Shown: positions 36,431-45,445, numbered from the stretch's first letter. The stretch is 64,000 nt of DNA from Rugamonas rubra (GCF_900114705.1 NZ_FOTW01000009.1:1-64000); one strand, 5' to 3'. Numbers and translations: made by a program. Notes: generated by a model from the letters alone, not told the origin.

Positions 36431-37252
36431 ATGGACTCGCTGCCCCGTACCCAGGCATCGCCTGGGGGACACAAGATCCTGTCCGCCTTCGACTGCGCCC
36501 GTTGCCAGGCGCGGGGAAGCTGCCTGCCGGCCTGCGGCGCGGGCGCGACGGGCGTCGGCCAGCTGGTCGGGCGCCGCCTGCGCGTCGCCCGCGACGCGCC
36601 CCTCTACCACTGCGGCGACGCCGTCAACGGCCTGTTCTACGCCGTGCGCTACGGCAGCTTCAAGACCTACCGCGCCGACGCCGGCGGACGTCCCCGCCTG
36701 GCCGGCTTCCAGCTGGGCACCGACATGCTCGGCTTGGACGCCATCGGCCTACACCAGCACAGTTGCACCGTGGTGGCGCTGGAGGACAGCGAAGTCTGCG
36801 AGGTGTCCAGCGACAGTATGCATGGCAAGCACCAGCACAACGCCGCGCTGCAGCGCCTGTTCCATGGCGTGTTGAGCAAGGAGATCGCCCGGGAGCAGTA
36901 TCTGGCCATGTTGCTGCGCAACACGCGCGCCGACCAGCGCCTGGCCGCCTTCCTGCTCCAGCTGTCCTGGCGCTACGCCGCGCGCGGCTATTCGGCCTCG
37001 CAGTTCCGCTTGGCCATGTCGCGCATCGATATCGCCGACCTGCTCGGTCTGACGCCCGAGAGCGTCAGCCGCCTGCTCTACCGCTTCAAACAAAGCGGCT
37101 TGATCGAGCTGAGCGGGCGCGACATCCGCCTGCACGACGCCGCCGGCCTGAAGGCCGTCGTCGTCGGCGAGGGCGATGCCGCGCCGGCGCCGACAAGCAC
37201 CGCGCCGCCACCGCGCGGCACCGAGACGACTCCCGATACAGGACAACAATGA
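36431..37252 (+). CDS. fnr: FNR-type (Crp/Fnr family) oxygen-sensing transcriptional regulator
   Basis: 273 residues. Four cysteines match the FNR [4Fe-4S] ligands: Cys22, Cys25 and Cys31 (CARCQARGSC) plus Cys123 (LEDSEVCEV), with the E. coli spacing nearly conserved. The cNMP-fold domain is followed by a dimer helix and an HTH whose recognition helix reads TPESVSRLLYRF. Glu210, Ser213 and Arg214 correspond to the E..SR of FNR that reads TTGAT. AGGAGG before the ATG at 36431 decides the start. It overlaps the next regulator by 4 bp and should activate or repress genes when oxygen is scarce, including those behind the boxes in this window (inference). Confidence 0.94.
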   Translation: MDSLPRTQASPGGHKILSAFDCARCQARGSCLPACGAGATGVGQLVGRRLRVARDAPLYHCGDAVNGLFYAVRYGSFKTYRADAGGRPRLAGFQLGTDMLGLDAIGLHQHSCTVVALEDSEVCEVSSDSMHGKHQHNAALQRLFHGVLSKEIAREQYLAMLLRNTRADQRLAAFLLQLSWRYAARGYSASQFRLAMSRIDIADLLGLTPESVSRLLYRFKQSGLIELSGRDIRLHDAAGLKAVVVGEGDAAPAPTSTAPPPRGTETTPDTGQQ

Positions 37253-38025
37253 ACCGCCCTCCCTCCCCGATTTCGCTGGCGCCGGGCGCGCCCGCCAACG
37301 CCAAGCCCAGCTGCGCCAACTGCGCGGCGCGCCGGCTCTGCCTGCCGTCCCATGTGCCGCTGGAGGACTACGGCGTGTTCGAGCGGATGGTGCAGCGCCG
37401 CTACCAGTTGCTGCGCGGCGAGCACCTGTACCAGATGAACGAGCCGGTGCACGACCGCCTGTACGTGCTGCGCAGCGGCCACAGCAAGACCTACCATCTC
37501 GACAGCGACGGCCAGCAACGGGTCACCGGCTTCCAGATGAGCGGGGAGTTCCTCGGCCTCGACGCCATCGGCCTGCGCCAGCAGCGCGGCGCCGCGCTGG
37601 CCCTGACCGACTGCGAGGTGTGCGAGATCTCGCACCGGCGCCTGCAGCAGGCGGCCGACCAGTCGGTGCCGGTGGGCGCTTGGCTACGCACCCTGCTGAG
37701 CAAGGAGCTGTCGCGCCAACAGAACGCCACCCAGTTGCTGCGCGGCGGCCGCGCCGAGCAGAAGTTCGCCATCTTCCTGTTGCGCCTGTCCTGGTGCTTC
37801 GCCGAGCGGGGCGGCATGCCAGACAGCTTCCACCTGCCCATGACGCGCCAGGAGATCGGCGACTACCTCGGTCTGACGGCGGCCACCATCAGCCGGCTGC
37901 TGCTGCAACTCAAGCGCGCCGCCTGCGTCGACGCCTGCGGCCGCGACATCGTCGTGCTCGACCACGCCGGCCTGACCGCGTTCGCCCACGGCGCCGCCGC
38001 GCCGGCGCAGCGACAGCGCGCCTAG
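37249..38025 (+). CDS. Second FNR-type regulator with altered recognition helix
   Basis: 258 residues. It is a paralogue of the preceding gene with the same iron-sulphur cysteines (Cys22, Cys25 and Cys31 in CANCAARRLC, and Cys125 in ALTDCEVCEI). Its recognition helix is TAATISRLLLQL: the Glu of the FNR E..SR motif is Ala212, while Ser215 and Arg216 remain. That Glu contacts the conserved G/C pair in TTGAT in the FNR/CRP family, so target preference may differ. It starts in a 4-bp overlap with the first FNR gene and is followed after 7 bp by a diguanylate cyclase. Confidence 0.92.
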   Translation: MNRPPSPISLAPGAPANAKPSCANCAARRLCLPSHVPLEDYGVFERMVQRRYQLLRGEHLYQMNEPVHDRLYVLRSGHSKTYHLDSDGQQRVTGFQMSGEFLGLDAIGLRQQRGAALALTDCEVCEISHRRLQQAADQSVPVGAWLRTLLSKELSRQQNATQLLRGGRAEQKFAIFLLRLSWCFAERGGMPDSFHLPMTRQEIGDYLGLTAATISRLLLQLKRAACVDACGRDIVVLDHAGLTAFAHGAAAPAQRQRA

Positions 38026-38032
38026 CCGACGC

Positions 38033-39985
38033 ATGAGGAACCTGGCATACCGGCGCGGCAGCGGCGGCATCGGCATCGTCTGGCTGTTCGCGCTGAGCCT
38101 GCTGCCGGCCGTGCTCGCCGGCGCCTACCTGGTCCACGACGCCTACCGCACCGAGCGCACGCGGCTCGAACTACAGGCGCTGCAAACGGCGCGCCAGCTG
38201 AGCCAGACCGTCGACACGGCGCTGGCCGAGGCGCGCGGCCGGTTGCTGGTGCTGGCCGCGTTGCCGCAGTTGCGGCCGCTCCAAGCGGCCGCCTTCTATC
38301 AGCAGGCCAAGGCGGTGCTGGCGCACGACCAGTTGGCCGAGGCCATCGTACTGATCGACGGCAGCGGCCAGCAACTGCTCAACACCATGCGCCCCCTCGG
38401 CGCGCCCCTGCCCAAGACCGGCCACCAGGAGCTGCTCGAACGCACCTTCCGCACCGGCCAGCCCGCCGTCTCCGACCTGTACGTCGGCGGCAGCTCGCGG
38501 CGCCATTTCGTCGCCATCGAGGCGCCGGTGCTGGACCAGGGCCGTGTCAGCCTCGCCCTCGACATGGGCATCCCGCCCGAGCGCCTGGGCCGCATCCTGC
38601 AGGCGGCCCGGCTGCCGGACGGCTGGGTCGCGGCGCTGCTCGACAGCCGTGGCATCATCATCAGCCGCAGCGTCAACGCGGCGCGCTTCGCCGGCCAACC
38701 CGGCACCGCCGACCTGCTGGCGCACATGGGCGGCCATGCCGAGGGCACGTTGGCCAGCCACACGCTGGAGGGCGAGCCGTCCTTCGTCGCCCACACCCGC
38801 TCCGACGCGAGCGGCTGGAGCGTGCTGGTGGGCATGCGCCGCAGCATCCTCGAACAGCACATGCTCGACACCCTCACGCTCAACTCGGCGCTGATGGCCA
38901 CATTCTTCGCCAGCGGCATGGCGCTGGCCCTGCTGTTCACCATCCAGCTACGCGCCGCGCTGCGCCAACTGGGCGCGGCGATGGACGCCGCCGCCGACGG
39001 CGACGCCGACGCCGACGCGCCGCCGCGCGGGCCGCGCGAGACGGTGCGCCTGGCCCTGCAATTCAACCGCATGCAGCTGGCGCGCCGCAAGGCCGAGGCG
39101 CAGCTGCGCCTGGCCGCCAGCGTGTTCAGCGCCTCCGGCGAGGCGATCATCATCGCCGACCGGGACGCCAACATCATCGACGTCAACCAGGCCTTCGTCG
39201 AGCTGACCGGCTACCGGCGCGACGAGGTGTTGGGGCGCAACCCGCGCCTGCTCAACTCGGGGCGCCACGACAAGGCCGTCTTCGCCGCCCTCTTCCGCAC
39301 CCTGGACGCGAGCAGCCACTGGCACGGCGAGCTCTGCAACCGGCGCAAGGACGGCAGCGAGTTCGTCTGCCTGATGACGCTCAACGCGGTGCGCAACGGC
39401 GACGGGCGGATCAGCCACTACGTCGCCCTGATGTCCGACATCAGCGACCACGCCGCGCAGAAGGAGCACATCGAAAAACTCGCCTACCACGACAGCCTGA
39501 CCCACCTGCCCAACCGCCGCCTGCTGGCCGACCGCCTGCAACAGGCCTTGTTGGCGGCCGAGCGAGAACACCGCCAGGTCGAGGTCTGCTGCCTCGACCT
39601 GGACGGCTTCAAGCCGATCAACGACCGGCACGGCCACGAGGCCGGCGACCAGGTGCTGCGCGAGGTGGCCGCCCGCCTGACCGGCGCGCTGCGGCCGAAC
39701 GACACCGCCGCCCGCCTTGGCGGCGACGAGTTCGTGCTGTTGTTGACCAATGTCGACGCCAGCCACGGCAGCGACGCCATCCTCGAACGGGTGCTGCTGG
39801 CGCTGCGCGCCCCGATCACGCTCGACAGCGGCGCCGTGGTCGAGGTCTCGGCCAGCATCGGCGTGGCCAGCTATCCGCTGCACGGGCGCGAGCCGGACCT
39901 GCTGCTGCGCCGCGGCGACCAGGCGATGTACATGGCCAAACAGGCCGGCCGCAACTGCCTGCGCCACTTCCAGCAGCCCGCCTGA
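38033..39985 (+). CDS. Membrane-bound diguanylate cyclase (Cache-like sensor, PAS, GGDEF)
   Basis: 650 residues. A first membrane helix (IVWLFALSLLPAVLAGAYL, residues about 14-33), a periplasmic Cache-like sensor of about 250 residues, a second helix near residue 290, a PAS domain (ASGEAIIIADRDANIIDVNQ) and GGDEF follow in order. The catalytic RLGGDEF is intact and has an RxxD inhibitory site (RPND) five residues before it. It should make cyclic-di-GMP. It starts 7 bp after the second FNR-type gene, so its expression is probably tied to oxygen control. Confidence 0.94.
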   Translation: MRNLAYRRGSGGIGIVWLFALSLLPAVLAGAYLVHDAYRTERTRLELQALQTARQLSQTVDTALAEARGRLLVLAALPQLRPLQAAAFYQQAKAVLAHDQLAEAIVLIDGSGQQLLNTMRPLGAPLPKTGHQELLERTFRTGQPAVSDLYVGGSSRRHFVAIEAPVLDQGRVSLALDMGIPPERLGRILQAARLPDGWVAALLDSRGIIISRSVNAARFAGQPGTADLLAHMGGHAEGTLASHTLEGEPSFVAHTRSDASGWSVLVGMRRSILEQHMLDTLTLNSALMATFFASGMALALLFTIQLRAALRQLGAAMDAAADGDADADAPPRGPRETVRLALQFNRMQLARRKAEAQLRLAASVFSASGEAIIIADRDANIIDVNQAFVELTGYRRDEVLGRNPRLLNSGRHDKAVFAALFRTLDASSHWHGELCNRRKDGSEFVCLMTLNAVRNGDGRISHYVALMSDISDHAAQKEHIEKLAYHDSLTHLPNRRLLADRLQQALLAAEREHRQVEVCCLDLDGFKPINDRHGHEAGDQVLREVAARLTGALRPNDTAARLGGDEFVLLLTNVDASHGSDAILERVLLALRAPITLDSGAVVEVSASIGVASYPLHGREPDLLLRRGDQAMYMAKQAGRNCLRHFQQPA

Positions 39986-40074
39986 GCGGGCGCCTAGGCA
40001 GACCGGTCACGCGGGCCGGCCGTGCGGGCCGGCTATGCAAGCCGGCCAAACCGCCCCCCGCGCTCGGCCCGGCG

Positions 40075-41691
40075 TCAGCGCTGCGCCGCCACCCGCGCCG
40101 CCAGCGCCGCCAGGGCGCCGGCCCCGCCGTCCACCTCGGCCGCGTCGCTGTCGAACTCGAGCACGTTGCGGCGCTCGGCCGGCGTCAACGGCTCGGCTTG
40201 CGCCAACTGCTGCTCCAGCACGGCCAGGCCGGCGTCGGAGGCGTCGCCACCGGCGCGCTCGCGCGCGGCCAGACGACGGCGCAAGGTGGCCGGCGCGGCG
40301 CGCACGTCGAGCACGAAGAACGGCAGCCCCATGCCGCCGGCCAGCTCGGCGAAGGAGGCGCGCTCGCGCCGGCGCAGGAAGGTGGCGTCGACCAGCACCG
40401 GCAGGCCGGCCGCCAGCACCTGCCGGGCCAGGTGCAGCAGGCGCGCGTAGGTGGCCTGGCGGCTGGCCGGCTCGTAGATGCCGCGCCCCGGCGGCGCCGC
40501 CAGGCTGGCGCTGGGCGCCACGCCGCGCACCCGTTTGCGCTCGACGTCGGAGCACAGGCGGATCGCGCCCAGCGCGCCGGCCAGCCGCTCGGCGGCGCGC
40601 GACTTGCCGCTGCCGGCGTAGCCGTGGGTGATCAGCAGCGCGGCCCGTCCCGGCGTGGTGCCGGCGGCGGCGAAGGCCAGGTACTGCTGGCCGAGCTGCG
40701 CCTGCCGCGCGGCGTCGCCGCCGCCGCCGGCCGCGCGCAGCAGGCAGACCTTGGCGCGCACCAGCGCGCGCATCGCCTGGTAGTAGGGCAGCATGGCCAG
40801 GCCGGCGTAGTCGCCGCTGTCGCGCAGGTAGTGGTCGAGCAGGCGCGCCGCCAGCTCGGCGCGGCCGTGGAAGCGCAGGTCCATGACGATGAAGGCGAGG
40901 TCGTTGACCACGTCGATCCAGCGGAAGCGGTCGCAGAACTCGATGCAGTCGAACACCTCGACGACGCCGTCCAAGGTCAGGATGTTGCCGCAGTGGAGGT
41001 CGCCGTGGCACTCGCGCACCCGCCCCTGCACGCGCCGTTCGTCGAAGCGGGCCGGCGCCGGCGCGCAATACTCGAGCCGGTGGCTGAGCGCCTGCAGGTC
41101 GGCGCGCGCCGGGCCGGCGTCGAGCAGCGCCGCCACCTCGGCCAGATCCTGTTCGGCGGTGCGCCGCAGGGCCGCCGCCGTGCCCCAATCGCTGCCCTGC
41201 GGCGCGGCCGCCGCCGCCGCGTGGAAGCGCGCCAGCCGCGCCGCCAGCTGGTCGATCTCGCCCTCGCCGACCTGCCCGGCCGGCAGGCGCGTCGACCACA
41301 AGGCCTGCTGCGGAAAGGCACGCATGCGCACGGCGTAGTCGAACACGGTGTCGTCGGCCGGCGCGGCGTCGGCCGGCGCCAGCCGGGGCTGCTCCGCCTC
41401 GCCGCACAGCGCCACCACGTCGAGATACAGCTCGGGCGCCAGGCGCCGGTTCAGGCGCAGCTCCTCCTCGCAGCAATGGCGCCGCGCCTGCAGCGTGGAG
41501 TAGTCGAGGAAGTCGAGCCGCAGCGCCTTCTTGAACTTGTAGGCGTGGCTCTCGGTGACCAGCACCCAGGAGATGTGGGTTTCGAACAGGCGTGGCGCGC
41601 CTTCGGTGCGCGCCAAAACCCGCGCCAGCGCCTCGATTTGGCGGCGTTGCCCGGCCTGTTCGGCGGCGGGAGGCGGCTTGGGCTGGTTCAT
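40075..41691 (-). CDS. Fused APH-like kinase and P-loop ATPase protein
   Basis: 538 residues. The N-terminal about 330 residues have the aminoglycoside-phosphotransferase/choline-kinase fold, with the catalytic loop CHGDLHCGNIL and the metal-binding DCIEFCDRFRWID. The C-terminal about 190 residues are a zeta-toxin/AAA-type P-loop domain with Walker A GYAGSGKS and DATFLRRRER. Such fusions are widespread in proteobacteria; the substrate is unknown, and antibiotic resistance should not be assumed. AGGAG precedes the ATG at 41691. Ten consecutive C residues lie in its leader (see 41709-41718). Confidence 0.88.
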   Translation of the reverse strand: MNQPKPPPAAEQAGQRRQIEALARVLARTEGAPRLFETHISWVLVTESHAYKFKKALRLDFLDYSTLQARRHCCEEELRLNRRLAPELYLDVVALCGEAEQPRLAPADAAPADDTVFDYAVRMRAFPQQALWSTRLPAGQVGEGEIDQLAARLARFHAAAAAAPQGSDWGTAAALRRTAEQDLAEVAALLDAGPARADLQALSHRLEYCAPAPARFDERRVQGRVRECHGDLHCGNILTLDGVVEVFDCIEFCDRFRWIDVVNDLAFIVMDLRFHGRAELAARLLDHYLRDSGDYAGLAMLPYYQAMRALVRAKVCLLRAAGGGGDAARQAQLGQQYLAFAAAGTTPGRAALLITHGYAGSGKSRAAERLAGALGAIRLCSDVERKRVRGVAPSASLAAPPGRGIYEPASRQATYARLLHLARQVLAAGLPVLVDATFLRRRERASFAELAGGMGLPFFVLDVRAAPATLRRRLAARERAGGDASDAGLAVLEQQLAQAEPLTPAERRNVLEFDSDAAEVDGGAGALAALAARVAAQR

Positions 41692-41708
41692 CTGCGCTCC
41701 TTGGCGGC

Positions 41709-41718
41709 GGGGGGGGGG
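41709..41718 (-). repeat. Homopolymeric tract of 10 G (C on the coding strand) in a 5' leader
   Basis: The run lies 18-27 bp before the start codon of the APH/ATPase fusion gene and upstream of its ribosome-binding site. Tracts of this length can slip during replication. Confidence 0.7.
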
Positions 41719-41833
41719 TGTCAATGTGCGCGCCCCGGAACGCCCGGCGCCGGGGCGCCTTCAATCCATGTCACCAGGCCCGGTGCTTCGGCGCTGGCGC
41801 CGGCCCGGTCAACCGGCGCGTTGACGCCATGCC

Positions 41834-42280
41834 TCAGGTTACCACCACTTTCTTCTTGCCGGCGCCTCCCGCGCGCTTGGGCAGAGCCAGTTCGAGCACA
41901 CCGTCGGCGTACTTGGCCACCACGGCGGCGTCGTCGATTTCATTCTCCAACTCGAAACTGCGGCGCTGCTGGCCGACATAACGTTCGCTGCACAAGGTCG
42001 ATTCGCCCACCTTGCCCTCCCACACGCGGCTGGTCTGCGCCGAAATGGTGACGCGCTTGCCGTCGACGTCGACCTTGATGTCCTCCTTCTTCATGCCGGG
42101 CAGGTCCGCGCTCACCGAATAGGCCTGTTCGGTCTCGCGCACGTCGAGCCTCATGCGTGGCGACGGCTCCAGCTCGCGCAGGGCGCGCGGCTGGAATTCG
42201 CGGAAAAAGTCCTCGAAACCGCGGAACGGGTCGAAGCGGCCTACGTCGAGCGGATCGAAACGGGTCAGGTTGTTCGCCAT
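41834..42280 (-). CDS. Hsp20/alpha-crystallin small heat-shock protein
   Basis: 148 residues. ATP-independent holdase chaperone. The alpha-crystallin domain (about residues 45-140) shows SVSADLPGMKKEDIKVDVDG and the GVLELALPKR strand with the family's A-x-x-x-n-G-v-L pattern, and a basic tail with KKVVVT follows. GGAGGA lies before the ATG at 42280. Probably monocistronic. Confidence 0.95.
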   Translation of the reverse strand: MANNLTRFDPLDVGRFDPFRGFEDFFREFQPRALRELEPSPRMRLDVRETEQAYSVSADLPGMKKEDIKVDVDGKRVTISAQTSRVWEGKVGESTLCSERYVGQQRRSFELENEIDDAAVVAKYADGVLELALPKRAGGAGKKKVVVT

Positions 42281-42418
42281 GCTGTCCTCCAGTGGGGTGA
42301 AATCGGCGCGGCGCCGGATTGGCACCGCCGCACAGCCGATTCTGGTCGCATCGCCGCGCCGGCGCCGGCGCGCACGTGTCCTGGATCAAGCGGGCGTCAA
42401 ATATCGGCGCCCGCCGGC

Positions 42419-42814
42419 CTACTTGTCGGACCAATAGAACACCAGTTCGCTGGCGCCGCGCGCCGCCACCCGCGCCGGCCGCCGCTGCTCGCGTCCGTCC
42501 GCCGTGGCAATGACCTGGTAGCTGCCGGGCGCCAGCCGGGCGTAGAACCAGGGGCCGTCGGCCGGCGCCGACAGCACCGGCCGGCCGGCGGCATCGCGGA
42601 TCTCGACCGCCACCGCGCCCAGGTACTCGCCGCTGCCGCGCATGGCGAAGCTCAGGCGCAGGTTGTACTGGCCGCGCTGCGCCAGCATCTCCTCGCGTCC
42701 GTCGAGCCCTATGCCGCCGCTGACGAACGCGCCGATGGCGGGCGGCTCCGCCGCGGCGGCCAAGGGTAACATCATCAAGAGTGAACCACACAGACGGCGC
42801 CAGCTGCTCATCAT
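42419..42814 (-). CDS. Small exported protein with a carboxypeptidase-regulatory-like fold
   Basis: 131 residues. A signal peptide (MMSSWRRLCGSLLMMLPLAAAA) is followed by a beta-rich domain (VAVEIRDAAGRPVLSAPADG, FYARLAPGSYQVIATADGRE) typical of carboxypeptidase regulatory-like/transthyretin folds. Periplasmic; function unknown. AAGGAG before the ATG. It lies 108 bp downstream of ubiT on the same strand and could be a distal part of that operon. Confidence 0.8.
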   Translation of the reverse strand: MMSSWRRLCGSLLMMLPLAAAAEPPAIGAFVSGGIGLDGREEMLAQRGQYNLRLSFAMRGSGEYLGAVAVEIRDAAGRPVLSAPADGPWFYARLAPGSYQVIATADGREQRRPARVAARGASELVFYWSDK

Positions 42815-42922
42815 CGCTCCTTCAATCGGACAGGACGCCGGAGTGGCGCCGCGAACCAGTGTAGGACAGGGCGCGGCTTAACGCCAGACCCGCCGGCCGA
42901 TTTCGTCGCCCGGCGGTCCGTC

Positions 42923-43408
42923 TCATTTCGGCGCGGCGCCGCGCAGCGCCTCGCCGCGCGCCACCAGCCAGCGCAAGGGCGCCGGCAGCGGTGGCAGTTC
43001 CAGCAAGGGCGCGTCGATGGCGTCGAGGGTGTTCTTGACCAGCAGGCCAAGCTCGGTGTCGCCCTCCATCGACAGGCGGCGGCAGAAGAACAGCGTGTCC
43101 GGGTCCTCCTCGCGGCGCGCCAGCGCCAGGAAGTCGCGCGCGCTGGCGCCGATCACCAGGTCGACCGCCTCGCCGCGCTGGCAGGCGCAGAAGCGGCCGC
43201 CGTCCCAGCTGAAGTCGAAGGCCAGGCCGGCGTCGCGCACGCTGATGCGCATGCGCTTGCCCTGCAGCGAGGCGCGCACGTCCTGCGGCAGGTGGCGCCG
43301 CAGCGCCAGGTTGAGCGCGCCGACGAACAGCAGCGAGCCGGGATAGGCAGGCAGCTTGCCCAGCAGCGCCGCCAGCGACGGCGGCACGCTGCCGACGGCG
43401 GGCGTCAT
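42923..43408 (-). CDS. ubiT: UbiT, SCP2-domain ubiquinone accessory protein
   Basis: 161 residues. An SCP2 sterol-carrier-type domain (GKRMRISVRDAGLAFDFSWD, RGEAVDLVIGASARDFLALA, RRLSMEGDTELGLLVKNTLD) that binds lipid intermediates. UbiT is needed for ubiquinone synthesis without oxygen together with UbiU and UbiV. The ATG at 43408 overlaps the ubiV stop by 4 bp. Confidence 0.93.
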   Translation of the reverse strand: MTPAVGSVPPSLAALLGKLPAYPGSLLFVGALNLALRRHLPQDVRASLQGKRMRISVRDAGLAFDFSWDGGRFCACQRGEAVDLVIGASARDFLALARREEDPDTLFFCRRLSMEGDTELGLLVKNTLDAIDAPLLELPPLPAPLRWLVARGEALRGAAPK

Positions 43409-44334
43409 GCCTCGCTCCCGGCCAACGCCAGCTCGCGCTCGGCGGCGCCGCCCTGTTCCAGTCCGGCGCGGCCGTACCAGTAGCCGTCGCAGGCCTCGGC
43501 CGGCATCCACTGGCGCAGCGCCTGCGAGGCCTGGGCCGGCGTGGCGGCGCCACGGCGCACCGAGTCGAAGGCGTCGAGCACGGCGATGCTGTGCTCGGCC
43601 TGCGGGCTGATGCGCACCACGTCGACGCCCATGCCGGCGATGCGGTCGAGCTCGCCGGCCAGGTTGTAGACCAGCGCCGACTGCGTCTGCGTGCCGTTCA
43701 AGACCAGGAAGGGGGCGTTCTCGCGGGTCTGCATCAGCAGGCCGTCGGCGTGCTCGAGGCAGCTGAACTGGCAGTTGTCCTTGGGCAGGTTGCGGTGGCG
43801 CGCCGTGAAGCAGCGCGCCGAGAAGGCCAGCGGCATGCGGCCGTAGGCGAACAACTCGGTCTGCATGCCGGCCGGGCGGTGCTGCTGCATCACGCCCAGG
43901 CCGGCCCGGCCCATCTCCAGCGGCATCACCCAGCGGCTCGCGCCCATCTGGTGCAGCAGCTGCAGCGTCGGCGGGTTGTAGATGTTCAGGTGCGGCCCGG
44001 CGACGAAGGGCACCTCGCCGGCCAGGCAGTGCACCGCGCCCATGTCGTTGGCCTCGACCATGAAGCGGCCGTTGTCGGTGATGCGGCGCAGCGTGCTCAT
44101 GTCGGCGGTCGACTCGAGCAGCACCTGGGTCGACAGCACCACCTCCTTGCCGGCCGCCTGCAGCCGCTCGGCCACGTCGAGCCAGTCGGACAGGCGCAGC
44201 TCGTGGCGGCGCGAGCACACCGTCTCGCCGAGGTAGACGATGTCGGCGGCGCTGTTGGCCACCTCCTCGTAGAATTTCAGTACCGTGTCACGGGGCCAGT
44301 AGTACAGGATGGGTCCCAACGCGAGTTTCAACAT
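43405..44334 (-). CDS. ubiV: UbiV, oxygen-independent ubiquinone hydroxylation protein
   Basis: 309 residues, peptidase U32 family. Four cysteines fit the [4Fe-4S] ligands of E. coli UbiV: Cys40 (GETVCSRRHEL), Cys175, Cys188 and Cys192 (ARCFTARH, DNCQFSCLEH); the last three have the E. coli spacing of 13 and 4. With UbiU it forms the complex that hydroxylates the ubiquinone ring using prephenate rather than O2. It lies 13 bp after ubiU and is coupled to ubiT. Confidence 0.96.
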   Translation of the reverse strand: MLKLALGPILYYWPRDTVLKFYEEVANSAADIVYLGETVCSRRHELRLSDWLDVAERLQAAGKEVVLSTQVLLESTADMSTLRRITDNGRFMVEANDMGAVHCLAGEVPFVAGPHLNIYNPPTLQLLHQMGASRWVMPLEMGRAGLGVMQQHRPAGMQTELFAYGRMPLAFSARCFTARHRNLPKDNCQFSCLEHADGLLMQTRENAPFLVLNGTQTQSALVYNLAGELDRIAGMGVDVVRISPQAEHSIAVLDAFDSVRRGAATPAQASQALRQWMPAEACDGYWYGRAGLEQGGAAERELALAGSEA

Positions 44335-44347
44335 GTTCTCTCCTGAT

Positions 44348-45379
44348 TCATTTCCACGAGCGGTGGTAGGCGCCCAGCGTGTGCTGCTGCCCCTCCGCCA
44401 CTTTGTTCAATTCGCTCATCCAGGCCGGCCGCACCGAGTAGCGCGCCGGGTTCTGCAGGCACTGGTCGATCGCCTCGCGCCACACCCGCGTCACCTGCGC
44501 CGCGTAGGCCGGGCTGCGCTGGCGGCCCTCGATCTTGACGGCGCGGATGCCCATGCCGATCAGCTGCGGCAGCAGCTCGAGCGTGTTCAGGCTGGTCGGC
44601 TCCTCGATGGCGTAGTAGTTCTCGCCCTCGACGTCGAAGCGGCCCTTGCACAGCGTGGGGTAGCTGGCGTTCTCGGTTTCCGTGTAGCGGTCGATCAGCA
44701 CGCCGTTCAGGCGCGACTCCAGGCCCTTCGGCGTCTGCTGCCAGCGCACCGCCTTGGCCGGCGAGCACACGCCGTGGGTGTTGGGCGCCTCGCCGGTGGC
44801 GTAGGACGACAGCGCGCAGCGGCCCTCGACCATCACGCACAGGCTGCCGAAGCCGAACACCTCGATCTCGACCGGGGTGTTGGCCTTGACCAGCTCGACC
44901 TGGGCCATCGACAGCACGCGCGGCAGCACCGCGCGCGCCACGCCGAAGTGCTTGTGGTAGAAGTTGATCGCCTCGTAGTTGGTGGCCGAGCCCTGCACCG
45001 ACAGGTGCAGGCGCAGGTTCGGATAGTGGTCGGAGGCGTAGCGCATCAGGCCGGGGTCGGCCAGGATCACCGCGTCGACGCCGGCCTGCGCGGCGCGGTC
45101 GATGGCGGTGCGCCACAGCGCGGCGGTGTCCGGCTGCGGATAGGTGTTCAACGCCAGCAGCACCTTGCAGTCCTTGCGGTGGGCATAATCGATGCCCTGG
45201 GCGATGGCGGCGTCGTCGAAGTTCAGGCCGGCGAAGTTGCGCGCGTTGGTGGCGTCGCGGAAGCCCAGGTAGACGCAGTCGGCGCCGTTGTCGACGGCGG
45301 CCTTCAGCGCCGGCAGGCTGCCGGCCGGGCAAACCAGCTCGATCGGCGGTGTGGGAACGGCTGTATGGCTCATGTTCAT
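44348..45379 (-). CDS. ubiU: UbiU, oxygen-independent ubiquinone hydroxylation protein
   Basis: 343 residues, peptidase U32 family. Cys181, Cys188, Cys205 and Cys244 reproduce the spacing (7, 17, 39) of the E. coli UbiU iron-sulphur ligands. LVCPAGSLPALKAAVDNGAD is the typical N-terminus. It works with UbiV and UbiT in anaerobic ubiquinone synthesis. It follows the nitronate monooxygenase-like gene by 66 bp and should be part of the FNR-box-driven transcript. Confidence 0.96.
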   Translation of the reverse strand: MNMSHTAVPTPPIELVCPAGSLPALKAAVDNGADCVYLGFRDATNARNFAGLNFDDAAIAQGIDYAHRKDCKVLLALNTYPQPDTAALWRTAIDRAAQAGVDAVILADPGLMRYASDHYPNLRLHLSVQGSATNYEAINFYHKHFGVARAVLPRVLSMAQVELVKANTPVEIEVFGFGSLCVMVEGRCALSSYATGEAPNTHGVCSPAKAVRWQQTPKGLESRLNGVLIDRYTETENASYPTLCKGRFDVEGENYYAIEEPTSLNTLELLPQLIGMGIRAVKIEGRQRSPAYAAQVTRVWREAIDQCLQNPARYSVRPAWMSELNKVAEGQQHTLGAYHRSWK

Positions 45380-45445
45380 GGGGTTGCACTCAAAAGGAAA
45401 ACCGGCGTGGTGGCCGGGACAAACAGAATTCGGGTGGCGCCCGCC

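Noticed and set aside
40075..41691. Aminoglycoside resistance gene
   Set aside because: The kinase-fold part belongs to a widespread fusion family with a P-loop domain; nothing here indicates action on antibiotics.
40007..41764. 585-codon minus-strand frame overlapping the APH/ATPase fusion
   Set aside because: It is a frame-shifted shadow, Arg/Ala/Gly-rich, whereas the 538-codon frame carries the kinase and P-loop motifs.
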